A stretch of 5,230 bases of DNA from NCBI GenBank assembly GCA_041859375.1, contig JBHEKP010000207.1, forward strand, positions 1-5,230, given 5' to 3'. Both the position numbers and the translations under genes were made by a program. The notes beneath the pieces are model-generated. The model saw only the letters and a program-made list of their open reading frames with translations, was not told the DNA's origin and made no database searches. This document shows, one piece after another, positions 1 to 5,230 of the stretch; the first letter of the stretch is position 1, and each line of letters starts with the position of its first letter. Origin of the DNA: JBHEKP01 sp041859375. GTDB lineage: Bacteria > Hydrogenedentota > Hydrogenedentia > Hydrogenedentales > CAITNO01.

Positions 1-1135
1 CCGCCACAGCAAGGTTGGCCAGCGCCGCCGCCAGCCGCGCCCGCGCCAGCGCCGCCCGGGGCGCGGGCAGGCGCATGTCAAAGTCGGCGCGGCGCACGCG
101 CCGGGGCCGGTTGCGCCATGCGGTGCGCAGGTTCCACACCAGCGCCGCCGCCAGAAGCCCGAAAAGCGGCATGAAAATGAAAAGATGGGCGGTGCCGAAT
201 CTGGGCATGAATGTTGTCAATGGCAGGGTTTCCGGAGAGTCCATTTCCAGTATGTACACAGACACCAGTCTTCCAAAAAAATAAAGCACCCCGAAAAGGA
301 CGGTCATTTTCGGCAGGAACAGGCCGGACAGGCGCATCTCATGCCAGAACAGGGCCGAAGCGGGGGAGGGGAAAGGTACCTTTTCTTCCCGGTACCGGTC
401 GGGGAGAATGTCCTTTAGTGCCGGGAGCACGGGACCGGGCAGGGTTTCCCCGCAGCGGGTCTGCCGCACCATCAGCAGCCCGGCTGCGTGGCACAGGGCG
501 GTGAAAACTGCAAACGCTATCAGGAATCCCGGGGTTGGGGAAGTGAGGATGTTTTTGCCGAGAAGTTCCAGCCAGTGGCGCGCCAGCGGATTCAGCGGTG
601 CCGCCATCAACAGCACCAGCAGCGCCAACACCGTCGGCGGGGAAATTGCACGCAACCAGTCCACCAACTGGATAACGAGGTAAAACATGCCCAGCAGGAA
701 AACAATCCGCCACGGCGGGGACTCAAAACCCAGCATGTGGCTGACTGTGAACAATGCCGCCGCCTGGAGAAGCACCCCGGAAAGACGGGTGAAGAGGGAT
801 ACGGTCACCACGGTGCGGGTGGGCACGGGCAGCCGCAGAATGCGCCGGGAGAATCCGCCCGCAAGATGGCCCGAATTGCCCAGGCCGAAAATCAGCATCA
901 ACCCCGTGAAGAAGGGAATGCCCGCCGTGAAGAGGCGCAGGATGAACTGGTAGTCATGCAGGTAGCCGTTGAGTATCCATGCCCATTCCGCCCCGTTTTT
1001 CGCCCCGCGCAGCGCCAGGTGCAGGTGGATCCAGCAACTGAGCAGACCGAGCAGTCCGCAGGCGAAGCAGACGGCGACGATGGCGCCGCCCACGCGGAAT
1101 TCCTCCCATAACAGGGCGCGAACCTTGGTGTTCAT
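1..1135 (-). CDS. ABC transporter permease, internally duplicated, C-terminus cut by window edge
   Basis: An uninterrupted frame of 378 codons runs from an ATG at 1135 to the left edge, so the C-terminus is missing. The start is well supported: AGGAGG (1144-1149) lies 8 nt upstream and overlaps the stop codon of the ATPase gene. The protein is hydrophobic, with likely membrane spans near residues 19-38, 65-86, 108-131, 143-160, 165-180, 203-222, 277-296 and 317-335, and another may begin near 362. A cytoplasmic amphipathic start (LLWEEFR, residues 8-14) recurs as LFWHEMR (262-268), and RLPVP (101-105) recurs as RLPAP (355-359). This indicates two homologous halves, as in ABC-2 type exporters. 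It should form the membrane channel driven by the adjacent ATPase. The substrate cannot be read from sequence; peptide antibiotics, lipids or envelope precursors are the usual candidates for YtrA-linked systems. Confidence is high for a permease and low for any substrate. Confidence 0.85.
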   Translation of the reverse strand, partial: MNTKVRALLWEEFRVGGAIVAVCFACGLLGLLSCWIHLHLALRGAKNGAEWAWILNGYLHDYQFILRLFTAGIPFFTGLMLIFGLGNSGHLAGGFSRRILRLPVPTRTVVTVSLFTRLSGVLLQAAALFTVSHMLGFESPPWRIVFLLGMFYLVIQLVDWLRAISPPTVLALLVLLMAAPLNPLARHWLELLGKNILTSPTPGFLIAFAVFTALCHAAGLLMVRQTRCGETLPGPVLPALKDILPDRYREEKVPFPSPASALFWHEMRLSGLFLPKMTVLFGVLYFFGRLVSVYILEMDSPETLPLTTFMPRFGTAHLFIFMPLFGLLAAALVWNLRTAWRNRPRRVRRADFDMRLPAPRAALARARLAAALANLAVA

Positions 1136-1143
1136 GTCTTTCC

Positions 1144-1149
1144 CCTCCT
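1144..1149 (-). promoter_or_regulatory. Ribosome binding site of the permease gene, overlapping the ATPase stop
   Basis: AGGAGG on the minus strand, 8 nt before the ATG at 1135. It shares bases with the TAG stop of the ATPase gene (1148-1150), so ribosomes finishing the ATPase can load directly on the permease. This supports tight coupling of the two subunits and fixes the permease start. Confidence 0.85.
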
Positions 1150-2044
1150 ATGCGCCGACATGCGCCACAAACACGGCCTCAAGGGTGGGCACGGCGGTTT
1201 CAATCACCGCGCCGCCCGCCGCAGCCACCGCCGCGGCAAAGGCCTCCGGATCGCCGTCGCAGAGCACCCGCCATTCGCGGCCGTCCCGCTCCGCCCGGAG
1301 CACGCCGGGCAGTTCCGGCGCCTGCGCCGGGGGCTGCGCCCAGCGCACCACATGGGTGCGGTGCCGGCCCTTCACCTCCTCCATCGGCATGTCCATCACC
1401 ACCCGGCCCTGGTGCAGCATGACCACGTGATCCGCCACGCGCTCCACCTCGTCCAGCAGGTGCGACGAGAACACGACGGTGCGCCCCTCGTCGGCCACGG
1501 TGCGCACCACCGCAGCGAGGATGTGCTGCCGCGCCACCGCGTCCAGCCCCGACGACGGCTCGTCGAGCAGCAGCAGTTCCGGCCGGTGCGCGATGGCGGC
1601 GAGCAGCCCCGCCTTGGCCTGCTCGCCCCGTGACAAACTGCGGATGCGCGACGCCGGGTTCAGCCCGAATTCGGACAGCATCCGCGCGGCAAAATCGGCG
1701 TCCCAGTTCGGGTAGAAAGCGCGGGTGTAGCGCATCAGTTCGCCCACCCGCATCCAGCCGGGCAGATCCCGGTCCTCGGAAAGGTAGCCGATGCGCGCCA
1801 GCACCGCCGGCGGATCATAGGCCGGATCCGCGCCGAACACGCGCACCGTCCCGGTTTTCGCGCGGAGCGCGCCGAGCAGATGCTGGATCAGCGTGGTCTT
1901 GCCCGCGCCGTTTTCCCCCACCAGCCCGAACACGCCGCCCCGGGTGACCCGCAGCGACACGTCCCGCAGCGCCTCCTTGCGCCCGTAGGTTCTGGTGAGT
2001 CCCGAAACTTCAATCACCGTTTCCGCCCCGTTCCCGACCGTCAT
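1148..2044 (-). CDS. ABC transporter ATP-binding protein (YtrB-like)
   Basis: Cytoplasmic ATPase of 298 residues that powers the neighbouring permease. All core motifs are visible: an aromatic A-loop (Y20), Walker A GENGAGKT (43-50), a Q-loop region GYLSEDRDLP (86-95) with Glu90 where most families have Gln, the signature LSRGE (137-141, a variant of LSGGQ), Walker B LLLLDEP with catalytic Glu162, D-loop SGLD (165-168) and H-loop His195. The FYPNWD segment (110-115) before the signature is, as I recall, typical of ATPases found beside YtrA regulators. Residues from about 225 to 298 form a C-terminal accessory region, as in many export ATPases. The ATG overlaps the upstream repressor stop (ATGA), with AAGGAG (2052-2057) 7 nt upstream, so translation is probably coupled. 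The permease follows after 12 bp. The motif variants look like family features, not damage. Confidence 0.95.
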   Translation of the reverse strand: MTVGNGAETVIEVSGLTRTYGRKEALRDVSLRVTRGGVFGLVGENGAGKTTLIQHLLGALRAKTGTVRVFGADPAYDPPAVLARIGYLSEDRDLPGWMRVGELMRYTRAFYPNWDADFAARMLSEFGLNPASRIRSLSRGEQAKAGLLAAIAHRPELLLLDEPSSGLDAVARQHILAAVVRTVADEGRTVVFSSHLLDEVERVADHVVMLHQGRVVMDMPMEEVKGRHRTHVVRWAQPPAQAPELPGVLRAERDGREWRVLCDGDPEAFAAAVAAAGGAVIETAVPTLEAVFVAHVGA

Positions 2045-2457
2045 GGCCTTTCTCCTTCCGTGTTGGCCCCGGCTGTGCCGCCGGGCAGCGCCTGTTCCCG
2101 TTCCCGCAACATGTCAACCACCCGGTTTATGGGCACGCCGAGGGTGCGCGCCTCCACAATGATTCCATCCAGCCGCTCTGCCAGGATGCGCTCGGACTCC
2201 TCCGCCGACCAGGCGTCGGACCGCTCCGTCACCACCGTTCCCGCGCCCCGCCGGGGGCAGACCAGCCCCGCCGCCTCCAGCTCGCGGTAGGCCCGCGCCA
2301 CCGTGTTCGGGTTGATCACCAGGTCCTGCGCCAGCGCGCGCACCGTGGGAAGCTCGTCCCCCGGCCCCAGCCGTCCCGTGGCGATGAGCTGTTTCACCTG
2401 GCGCACCAACTGGAGATAGATGGGCGTCCCGTCACTCTGGTTTATCGTGATGAGCAC
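2041..2457 (-). CDS. GntR-family transcriptional regulator, YtrA-type
   Basis: Small DNA-binding protein of 138 residues, probably the repressor of its own operon. A winged helix-turn-helix spans residues 12-77: PIYLQLVRQVKQLI (12-25), GDELPTVRALAQDL (33-46), NPNTVARAYRELEAAGL (49-65) and a wing RRGAGTVV (69-76), all typical of GntR. Only about 60 residues follow, too few for a FadR, HutC or MocR effector domain, which places it in the short YtrA group. The start is taken as GTG at 2457 because AAGGAGG (2465-2471) lies 7 nt upstream and the family pattern begins there. The frame stays open upstream to about 2961, but that part crosses the promoter and lies antisense to the next gene. The stop overlaps the ATPase start. 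The ligand is unknown; C-terminal residues 80-138 probably mediate dimerisation. Confidence 0.92.
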   Translation of the reverse strand: MLITINQSDGTPIYLQLVRQVKQLIATGRLGPGDELPTVRALAQDLVINPNTVARAYRELEAAGLVCPRRGAGTVVTERSDAWSAEESERILAERLDGIIVEARTLGVPINRVVDMLREREQALPGGTAGANTEGERP

Positions 2458-2464
2458 CTTGCGG

Positions 2465-2471
2465 CCTCCTT
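2465..2471 (-). promoter_or_regulatory. Ribosome binding site that fixes the GTG start of the GntR regulator
   Basis: AAGGAGG on the minus strand, 7 nt before GTG at 2457. It is the strongest Shine-Dalgarno match in the window and argues against any start further upstream. It partly overlaps the outer arm of the operator palindrome. Confidence 0.85.
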
Positions 2472-2501
2472 GTGTCAATTGTATTAAGATATTAACACAA
2501 G
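2469..2501. promoter_or_regulatory. Palindromic operator, probable binding site of the YtrA-type regulator
   Basis: Two nested inverted repeats cover the -10 box and start site. The inner one (2479-2500) has 9-bp arms, TTGTGTTAA and TTAATACAA on the minus strand, around a 4-bp centre, with one mismatch between arms. The outer one pairs CTTGTGT (2469-2475) with ACACAAG (2495-2501) perfectly. The left arm is shared, so the right half exists in two versions. The position over the -10 box implies autorepression by blocking RNA polymerase. Assignment to this regulator rests on adjacency and on the general behaviour of GntR repressors. Confidence 0.75.
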
Positions 2502-2517
2502 TTATGGGGCTTGTCAA
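2489..2517 (-). promoter_or_regulatory. Sigma70-type promoter of the regulator-ABC operon
   Basis: On the minus strand TTGACA (2512-2517) is separated by exactly 17 nt from TAATAT (2489-2494). The -35 box matches consensus fully and the -10 box in five of six positions. Transcription would start near 2482, giving a leader of about 25 nt before the GTG at 2457. A promoter this strong in front of a repressor gene fits an operon that is normally held off. Confidence 0.85.
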
Positions 2518-2552
2518 GGTGCCGTGGCAGGAAGCCCGCTGCATGCCGCGGA

Positions 2553-2581
2553 TTGTCCCGGCGGGGGCGGGTGTGCAAAAT
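2553..2581 (+). promoter_or_regulatory. Possible weak promoter for the DUF3863-like gene
   Basis: TTGTCC (2553-2558) and CAAAAT (2576-2581) are 17 nt apart, each matching consensus at four of six positions. Transcription would start about 45 nt before the ATG at 2633. The match is weak and could be chance; no better candidate is seen in the 175-bp divergent region. Confidence 0.3.
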
Positions 2582-2632
2582 ACATCCGGGACGGTCCATG
2601 CGGGCGCAAACCGGCAGAAAGGCATGATGAAC

Positions 2633-4042
2633 ATGGAAAAGCGGAACGGTTCAATCCTTGGCCGCAGGGCCTTTATGGCCGCGTCAGGTGCGGCGGTGTG
2701 CGGTGCCCTGTGCGCGACGCGGGGTGCGGCGGCGGAACAGCCGGAAACCACACTGGAGGGCGGGCGATTCCTCACTTTCAACACGGTGGTGCGGGTAAAC
2801 CAGATTGAGGCGGGCCGGGACCAGTTAATCGGCCATGATGAGGCGCACCTGCACACGCCGGAGGCGGTGTGTGATTTCCGTGCGGCCTTCGAAAAGGGCT
2901 GGCCGGGCGGGCGCATGACCTGGGCCTTCAGCTGGCTGGCCCTGCAGGACCCACGGGACAACTACCGGGCCATCCGTGAACTGGTGGCGGGATATCAGCG
3001 GGAACACGGCGATGAGATCACTTTCATCCCCGGGGCCTACTTCGCGAACATGTACAACACCCGCGAACAGGTGAACCGGGACTTGCATGACGGGCTGGCG
3101 CTGGTGTCGGAGATGGCGGGCGGCGGCTACCGTCCCAAAAGCGTGGTGGCCGGTTTCCTGTCGGCGGAAAACCAGCGTTTTCTGGCGGAACAGGAGGGCA
3201 TTCACGTCTGCCAGGGCACCATCTGGAGCCAGTTCGGCATTGACAACGGCGACGGCGACGGCTCCGTCTGCTACCCCTACTACCCCTCGCGGGAACATTT
3301 CTGCAAGCCCGCGCGGGGCGCGGCGGACTTTGTGGATTCGGTCTGCCTGGACGGCTGGACCTGCGATTTTGTGAGCGCCCGCCGGTTGGGCATGGGGAAG
3401 GACTTCAACAGCCGGATGGGGGTGGGCCCCATAGAAACCTACATGCGGCTTGGGCCGGAAACGGGCCTGAAACAGTCCCTCGCCACCACGGCCGCCCATT
3501 TCGACGGCGGTTTCGCGCTCAACCGCTTCGGCTGGGTGACCAACTGCTGGGAGGCGTCGCTGGTCCTGCTGGAGCCGGAACGGCGCGCGGAGCATCTGGA
3601 CTGCCTGACCCGCTGGCTGGCGGGCGTGCGCGAACGGTGGACGGACGCGCGGTGTGTCACCCAGGGGGAATTCGGTCTTGCCTGGCGCGCGCGCCACAGG
3701 GACAATGCCGGACTGGACTACCGCTTTGTCCAGCGCGGCACCGGCATCCACGGATCTGATGCCAACCTGGAGATAAAATGGTTCATGAACCGCGACTTCC
3801 GGCTGGCGCTCCTGCGCGACTGGCAAAAGGGCGGCCCCGGCGACGTCATCGACTTCACGCGCTACGACCTGCCCGCGCGCGAGCCGGCCGACCCGTCGCC
3901 CGACCATCCGGCACGCAACTGGAGCCTGATCAACCGCATCAACCAGAAGCACCGCCGCCCGGAGGACGCGCCCGTGCCGCTCGCGGCGCTGACGGCCGAA
4001 GAGCAGGCCCTGATCCGGAAACAGTGCCCCGAGCTGTTCTGA
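2633..4042 (+). CDS. Tat-exported protein resembling the DUF3863 family, function unknown
   Basis: Exported protein of about 469 residues. The N-terminus has a twin-arginine motif, GRRAFMA (10-16), then a hydrophobic stretch and an AAA site (32-34), so it should leave the cytoplasm folded and be cleaved near residue 34. The mature part starts with FNTVVRVNQIE (49-59) and GHDEAHLHTPEA (67-78), followed by FIPGAYFANMYNTREQVN (131-148), VVAGFLSAENQRFLAEQEGI (171-190) and an acidic, aromatic NGDGDG/YPYYP segment (205-218). From memory this layout matches DUF3863, known mainly from Bacteroidetes and from a structural-genomics structure, possibly related to polysaccharide-deacetylase-like barrels; no activity is established. 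The His-Asp-Glu cluster at 68-70 and His72/His74 could be a metal or active site, which is inference. The ATG at 2633 has AAAGG 10 nt upstream; ATGs at 2624 and 2627 are alternatives. The frame extends to 2420, but that part overlaps the divergent repressor and its promoter. Confidence 0.8.
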   Translation: MEKRNGSILGRRAFMAASGAAVCGALCATRGAAAEQPETTLEGGRFLTFNTVVRVNQIEAGRDQLIGHDEAHLHTPEAVCDFRAAFEKGWPGGRMTWAFSWLALQDPRDNYRAIRELVAGYQREHGDEITFIPGAYFANMYNTREQVNRDLHDGLALVSEMAGGGYRPKSVVAGFLSAENQRFLAEQEGIHVCQGTIWSQFGIDNGDGDGSVCYPYYPSREHFCKPARGAADFVDSVCLDGWTCDFVSARRLGMGKDFNSRMGVGPIETYMRLGPETGLKQSLATTAAHFDGGFALNRFGWVTNCWEASLVLLEPERRAEHLDCLTRWLAGVRERWTDARCVTQGEFGLAWRARHRDNAGLDYRFVQRGTGIHGSDANLEIKWFMNRDFRLALLRDWQKGGPGDVIDFTRYDLPAREPADPSPDHPARNWSLINRINQKHRRPEDAPVPLAALTAEEQALIRKQCPELF

Positions 4043-4291
4043 GCGCGCCGCACAGAATCAAACGGGCTGAAACGTTCAGGGTGACAGGCTTCTTGACGCT
4101 GTGTTCCGACAGCGCTCCTCGCCGTCGGGGTCAGTTTACGGCGCCCCGGAAACAGGCAAACCTAAAAAGAACAGTTGGATTAGTACAGCAAAACACTTCG
4201 TCGCCATTCTCGCATACCCCCGTCGCTAACCGAGTACACCATACGCCCGAGGGCGCGATTTTCAGCGGCAAGAAAACGGTTGGGCTCTCAG

Positions 4292-4389
4292 TTTGGAGTG
4301 CGGTGACAACCGAAGGGCGGCACCGCTTTCCGGCCCGTGCAATAAGAAAGCGGCGTCGCGTGAGATAATGCTTGCCGCCGCACTCCATA
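4292..4389. repeat. Four-armed palindromic element (REP-like), about 98 bp
   Basis: Four related arms lie in order. GGAGTGCGG (4295-4303) is the exact reverse complement of CCGCACTCC (4378-4386), and CCGCTTTC (4323-4330) is that of GAAAGCGG (4346-4353). Neighbouring arms also pair: GCGGTG (4300-4305) with CACCGC (4321-4326), and GCGGCG (4350-4355) with CGCCGC (4376-4381). The element can therefore form either two side-by-side hairpins or one long interrupted stem. The ends are TTTGGAGTGCGG on both strands, apart from one mismatch. I recall similar intergenic elements in Planctomycetes, Verrucomicrobia and Hydrogenedentes-type genomes. Only one copy is present here, so its repetitive nature is inferred. 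Confidence 0.7.
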
Positions 4390-4464
4390 AGCGGCAGGCG
4401 TTCCTTGTGAAGAGAGTGTCTTACGCATAGAGACGGCTGCGCGCGTCGGGTTCACGGTGCCGTA

Positions 4465-4547
4465 ACCGATGGCACAGGCGTCGCCGCGTGCGCCACAGGC
4501 CAAGAGGCGCGCTCGGCGCTCGGACAGACGCCGATCTTTTCATCGGT
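4465..4547. other. Nested long stem, candidate structured RNA or DNA element
   Basis: Complementary segments nest in order: ACCGATG (4465-4471) with CATCGGT (4541-4547), GGCGTC (4477-4482) with GACGCC (4527-4532), GCCG (4483-4486) with CGGC (4514-4517), and GTGCGCC (4488-4494) with GGCGCGC (4506-4512, one G-U). This gives 24 potential pairs closing an 11-nt loop. A smaller hairpin, CCGAT (4531-4535) with ATCGG (4542-4546), competes with the outer stem. The segment is GC-rich, so chance pairing cannot be excluded and no known RNA family is recognised. Confidence 0.35.
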
Positions 4548-4582
4548 ACAACCCGCCGTCCGCGGAGCGGTAATGAACGAGA

Positions 4583-4609
4583 CGGTAACTTTCAACGCTC
4601 AAGTTACCG
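4583..4609. other. Perfect 9-bp hairpin
   Basis: CGGTAACTT (4583-4591) and AAGTTACCG (4601-4609) are exact reverse complements around a 9-nt loop. The segment is not GC-rich, so this pairing is less likely to be trivial. No T-run follows on either strand, so it is not a standard terminator. It could be a protein-binding palindrome or part of a structured RNA. Confidence 0.6.
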
Positions 4610-4637
4610 ACAAAGTAAGAGTGGCCGACTGGCTAGA

Positions 4638-4679
4638 GCGTCTGGTGACGCAGTACACGGCAAACCGGGCATCCGCCGT
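4638..4679. other. Two adjacent small hairpins
   Basis: GCGTC (4638-4642) pairs with GACGC (4647-4651) over a TGGT tetraloop, and ACGGC (4657-4661) pairs with GCCGT (4675-4679) over 13 nt. Each stem is short, but together with the hairpins at 4583 and 4691 they form a regular series. Confidence 0.35.
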
Positions 4680-4690
4680 TACCACGTTCT

Positions 4691-4710
4691 CAAGGGCGGG
4701 GGCGCCCTTG
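4691..4710. other. Perfect 8-bp GC-rich hairpin with GGGG loop
   Basis: CAAGGGCG (4691-4698) and CGCCCTTG (4703-4710) are exact reverse complements around four G. It lies about 90 nt beyond the stop of the minus-strand CBM9-like gene. A T-run is missing on both strands, so an intrinsic terminator is not shown, although a strong stem alone can protect a 3' end or help factor-dependent termination. Confidence 0.6.
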
Positions 4711-4799
4711 CTCCCAGGCTTCGCGCCACCCATTCGTCTGAAAACGTGAAATCCTCGCTCTCTGTACGTCACCAACCGATTACTTGGCCCCTGTTGATA

Positions 4800-5230
4800 C
4801 TATTTGAGCAGCAGCGTGCCGGCCTCATCCAGCCGCCAGTTCTCCGCGCCCGTGCCTTCCCAGCAGTGCCACTCGCCGAACTCGCTGTAGAAAGCCGCCA
4901 TGTTGAAGGCGACCTTCAGGGCCGGCGCAGGCGTGAGCCCCAGGGCCGCAAAAGGAATGGCCCACTCGCCGCGCCAGCCCCGGCCGAAGAGCGAGCCGCC
5001 CGGCCCGCCGACGGGCTTGGCGACAAAGCGCGTCTCCCGGCCGAGCCGCGCGGCGGCTTCGGCGGGGGCGCCCGCGTCAAGGGCGCTCTGCAGCGCGCCG
5101 CCCGCGAAGCCGCGGATCACGAAGGTCGCCGGCTGGCCTTCGGGCGTCTTGCCGGCGATGCAGATCTCCACGCCGTCGTCTTTGCCCAAGACAGAATTTG
5201 TGCTGACTTTTGCGGGGCCGAACAACGTGA
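4800..5230 (-). CDS. CBM9-like/DOMON-type domain protein, C-terminal fragment
   Basis: The last 142 codons of a gene entering from the right edge. The frame is open to the edge, so the true start is outside and the TTG at 5225 is unlikely to be it. The visible part looks like a carbohydrate-binding module 9-like beta-sandwich: KDDGVEICI near the beginning (the usual acidic-VEI strand), then W-x-G-E-W-A-I-P-F-A-A-L-G-L in the middle, KVAFNMA, and Trp-rich GEWHCWEG before the TAG stop. In this family the aromatic residues line a sugar-binding face. The domain sits at the very C-terminus, as is common for large secreted or periplasmic proteins of environmental bacteria. The parent protein cannot be named without the missing N-terminus. 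It converges on the DUF3863-like gene with 757 bp between them. Confidence 0.7.
   Translation of the reverse strand, partial: TLFGPAKVSTNSVLGKDDGVEICIAGKTPEGQPATFVIRGFAGGALQSALDAGAPAEAAARLGRETRFVAKPVGGPGGSLFGRGWRGEWAIPFAALGLTPAPALKVAFNMAAFYSEFGEWHCWEGTGAENWRLDEAGTLLLK

Larger units (their letters stand above)
4043..4799. other. Convergent intergenic region without credible genes, rich in inverted repeats
   Basis: This stretch of 757 bp separates two convergent genes. Frames here give short, low-complexity or Cys-rich products without family resemblance or good ribosome binding sites. GC content falls to 47% at 4141-4200 and 48% at 4561-4620 and 4741-4800, compared with 75% in the gene segment 3841-3900. 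Small hairpins lie just after the DUF3863-like gene: CTGAA with TTCAG (4067-4079) and CGCTG with CAGCG (4097-4114). Neither has a T-run, so no standard terminator can be called. Larger structures are listed separately. No tRNA, rRNA, CRISPR or transposase signal was recognised. Confidence 0.7.

Noticed and set aside
488..1111. Plus-strand frame of 207 codons opposite the permease
   Set aside because: The product is Gln/Arg/His-rich with no fold signature. The minus strand here encodes consistent membrane spans with a good ribosome binding site.
2420..2632. Upstream extension of the DUF3863-like frame
   Set aside because: It overlaps the GntR coding start and its promoter, and it would place about 70 unrelated residues before a clear Tat signal peptide.
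2458..2961. Upstream extension of the GntR frame to a 306-residue protein
   Set aside because: It would read through the promoter, operator and ribosome binding site and run antisense to the DUF3863-like gene. The extra residues are Arg/Pro/Ala/Ser-rich and have no family resemblance.
2825..3952. Long minus-strand frame of 375 codons opposite the DUF3863-like gene
   Set aside because: It is antisense to a gene with signal peptide and family-like motifs; long antisense frames are common in GC-rich DNA, and the product has no recognisable domains.
4131..4388. Minus-strand frame of 85 codons in the intergenic region
   Set aside because: It begins inside the palindromic element, lacks a ribosome binding site, and its Cys-rich product resembles nothing I know.
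4449..4475. Possible tRNA T-arm around GGTTCACGG
   Set aside because: The flanking bases do not form a T-stem, and no acceptor, D or anticodon arm fits at the right distances.
4473..4523. Short direct repeats CACAGGC (4473, 4494) and CGCTCGG (4511, 4517)
   Set aside because: Two copies of 7 bp each in GC-rich DNA, without regular spacing, do not support a CRISPR or other array.
4691..4710. Hairpin as an intrinsic terminator of the CBM9-like gene
   Set aside because: No T-run follows on the minus strand and the distance from the stop is about 90 nt, so it is listed only as a hairpin.

Overview
The window looks like a GC-rich bacterial chromosome fragment. Codons in the reading frames are strongly G/C at the third position, and the genes have clear AGGAGG-type ribosome binding sites. 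The gene mix (a YtrA-type regulator with an ABC exporter, a Tat-exported DUF3863-like protein and a CBM9-like secreted-type domain) resembles environmental Planctomycetes/Lentisphaerae/Hydrogenedentes-type genomes. That placement is inferred from protein style and is not proven by any marker gene.

Positions 1-2520 (minus strand) hold a compact operon read right to left. It starts with a near-consensus sigma70-type promoter overlapped by a palindromic operator, followed by a 138-residue GntR/YtrA-type repressor. Next is an ABC ATPase whose ATG overlaps the repressor stop (ATGA). Last is a multi-spanning permease, starting 12 bp downstream and running off the left edge. The expected logic is autorepression: the repressor sits on its own promoter and releases it under an unknown (often envelope or antibiotic) signal, inducing the ATPase/permease pair. 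The permease shows an internal two-fold repeat, which suggests two fused half-domains.

Positions 2458-4042 hold a divergent plus-strand gene for a Tat-signal-bearing exported protein of about 469 residues, resembling the structurally known but functionally unassigned DUF3863 family. It shares only the 175-bp intergenic region with the operon, and no functional link is visible.

Positions 4043-4799 are a 757-bp convergent intergenic region with no credible gene. Several stretches are clearly less GC-rich than the genes. The region is dense in inverted repeats: a 98-bp four-armed palindromic element, an 83-nt nested stem, and a run of compact hairpins including perfect 9-bp and 8-bp stems. This is the least explained part of the window.

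Positions 4800-5230 (minus strand) hold the C-terminal end of a protein with a CBM9-like/DOMON-type beta-sandwich domain, whose beginning lies beyond the right edge.
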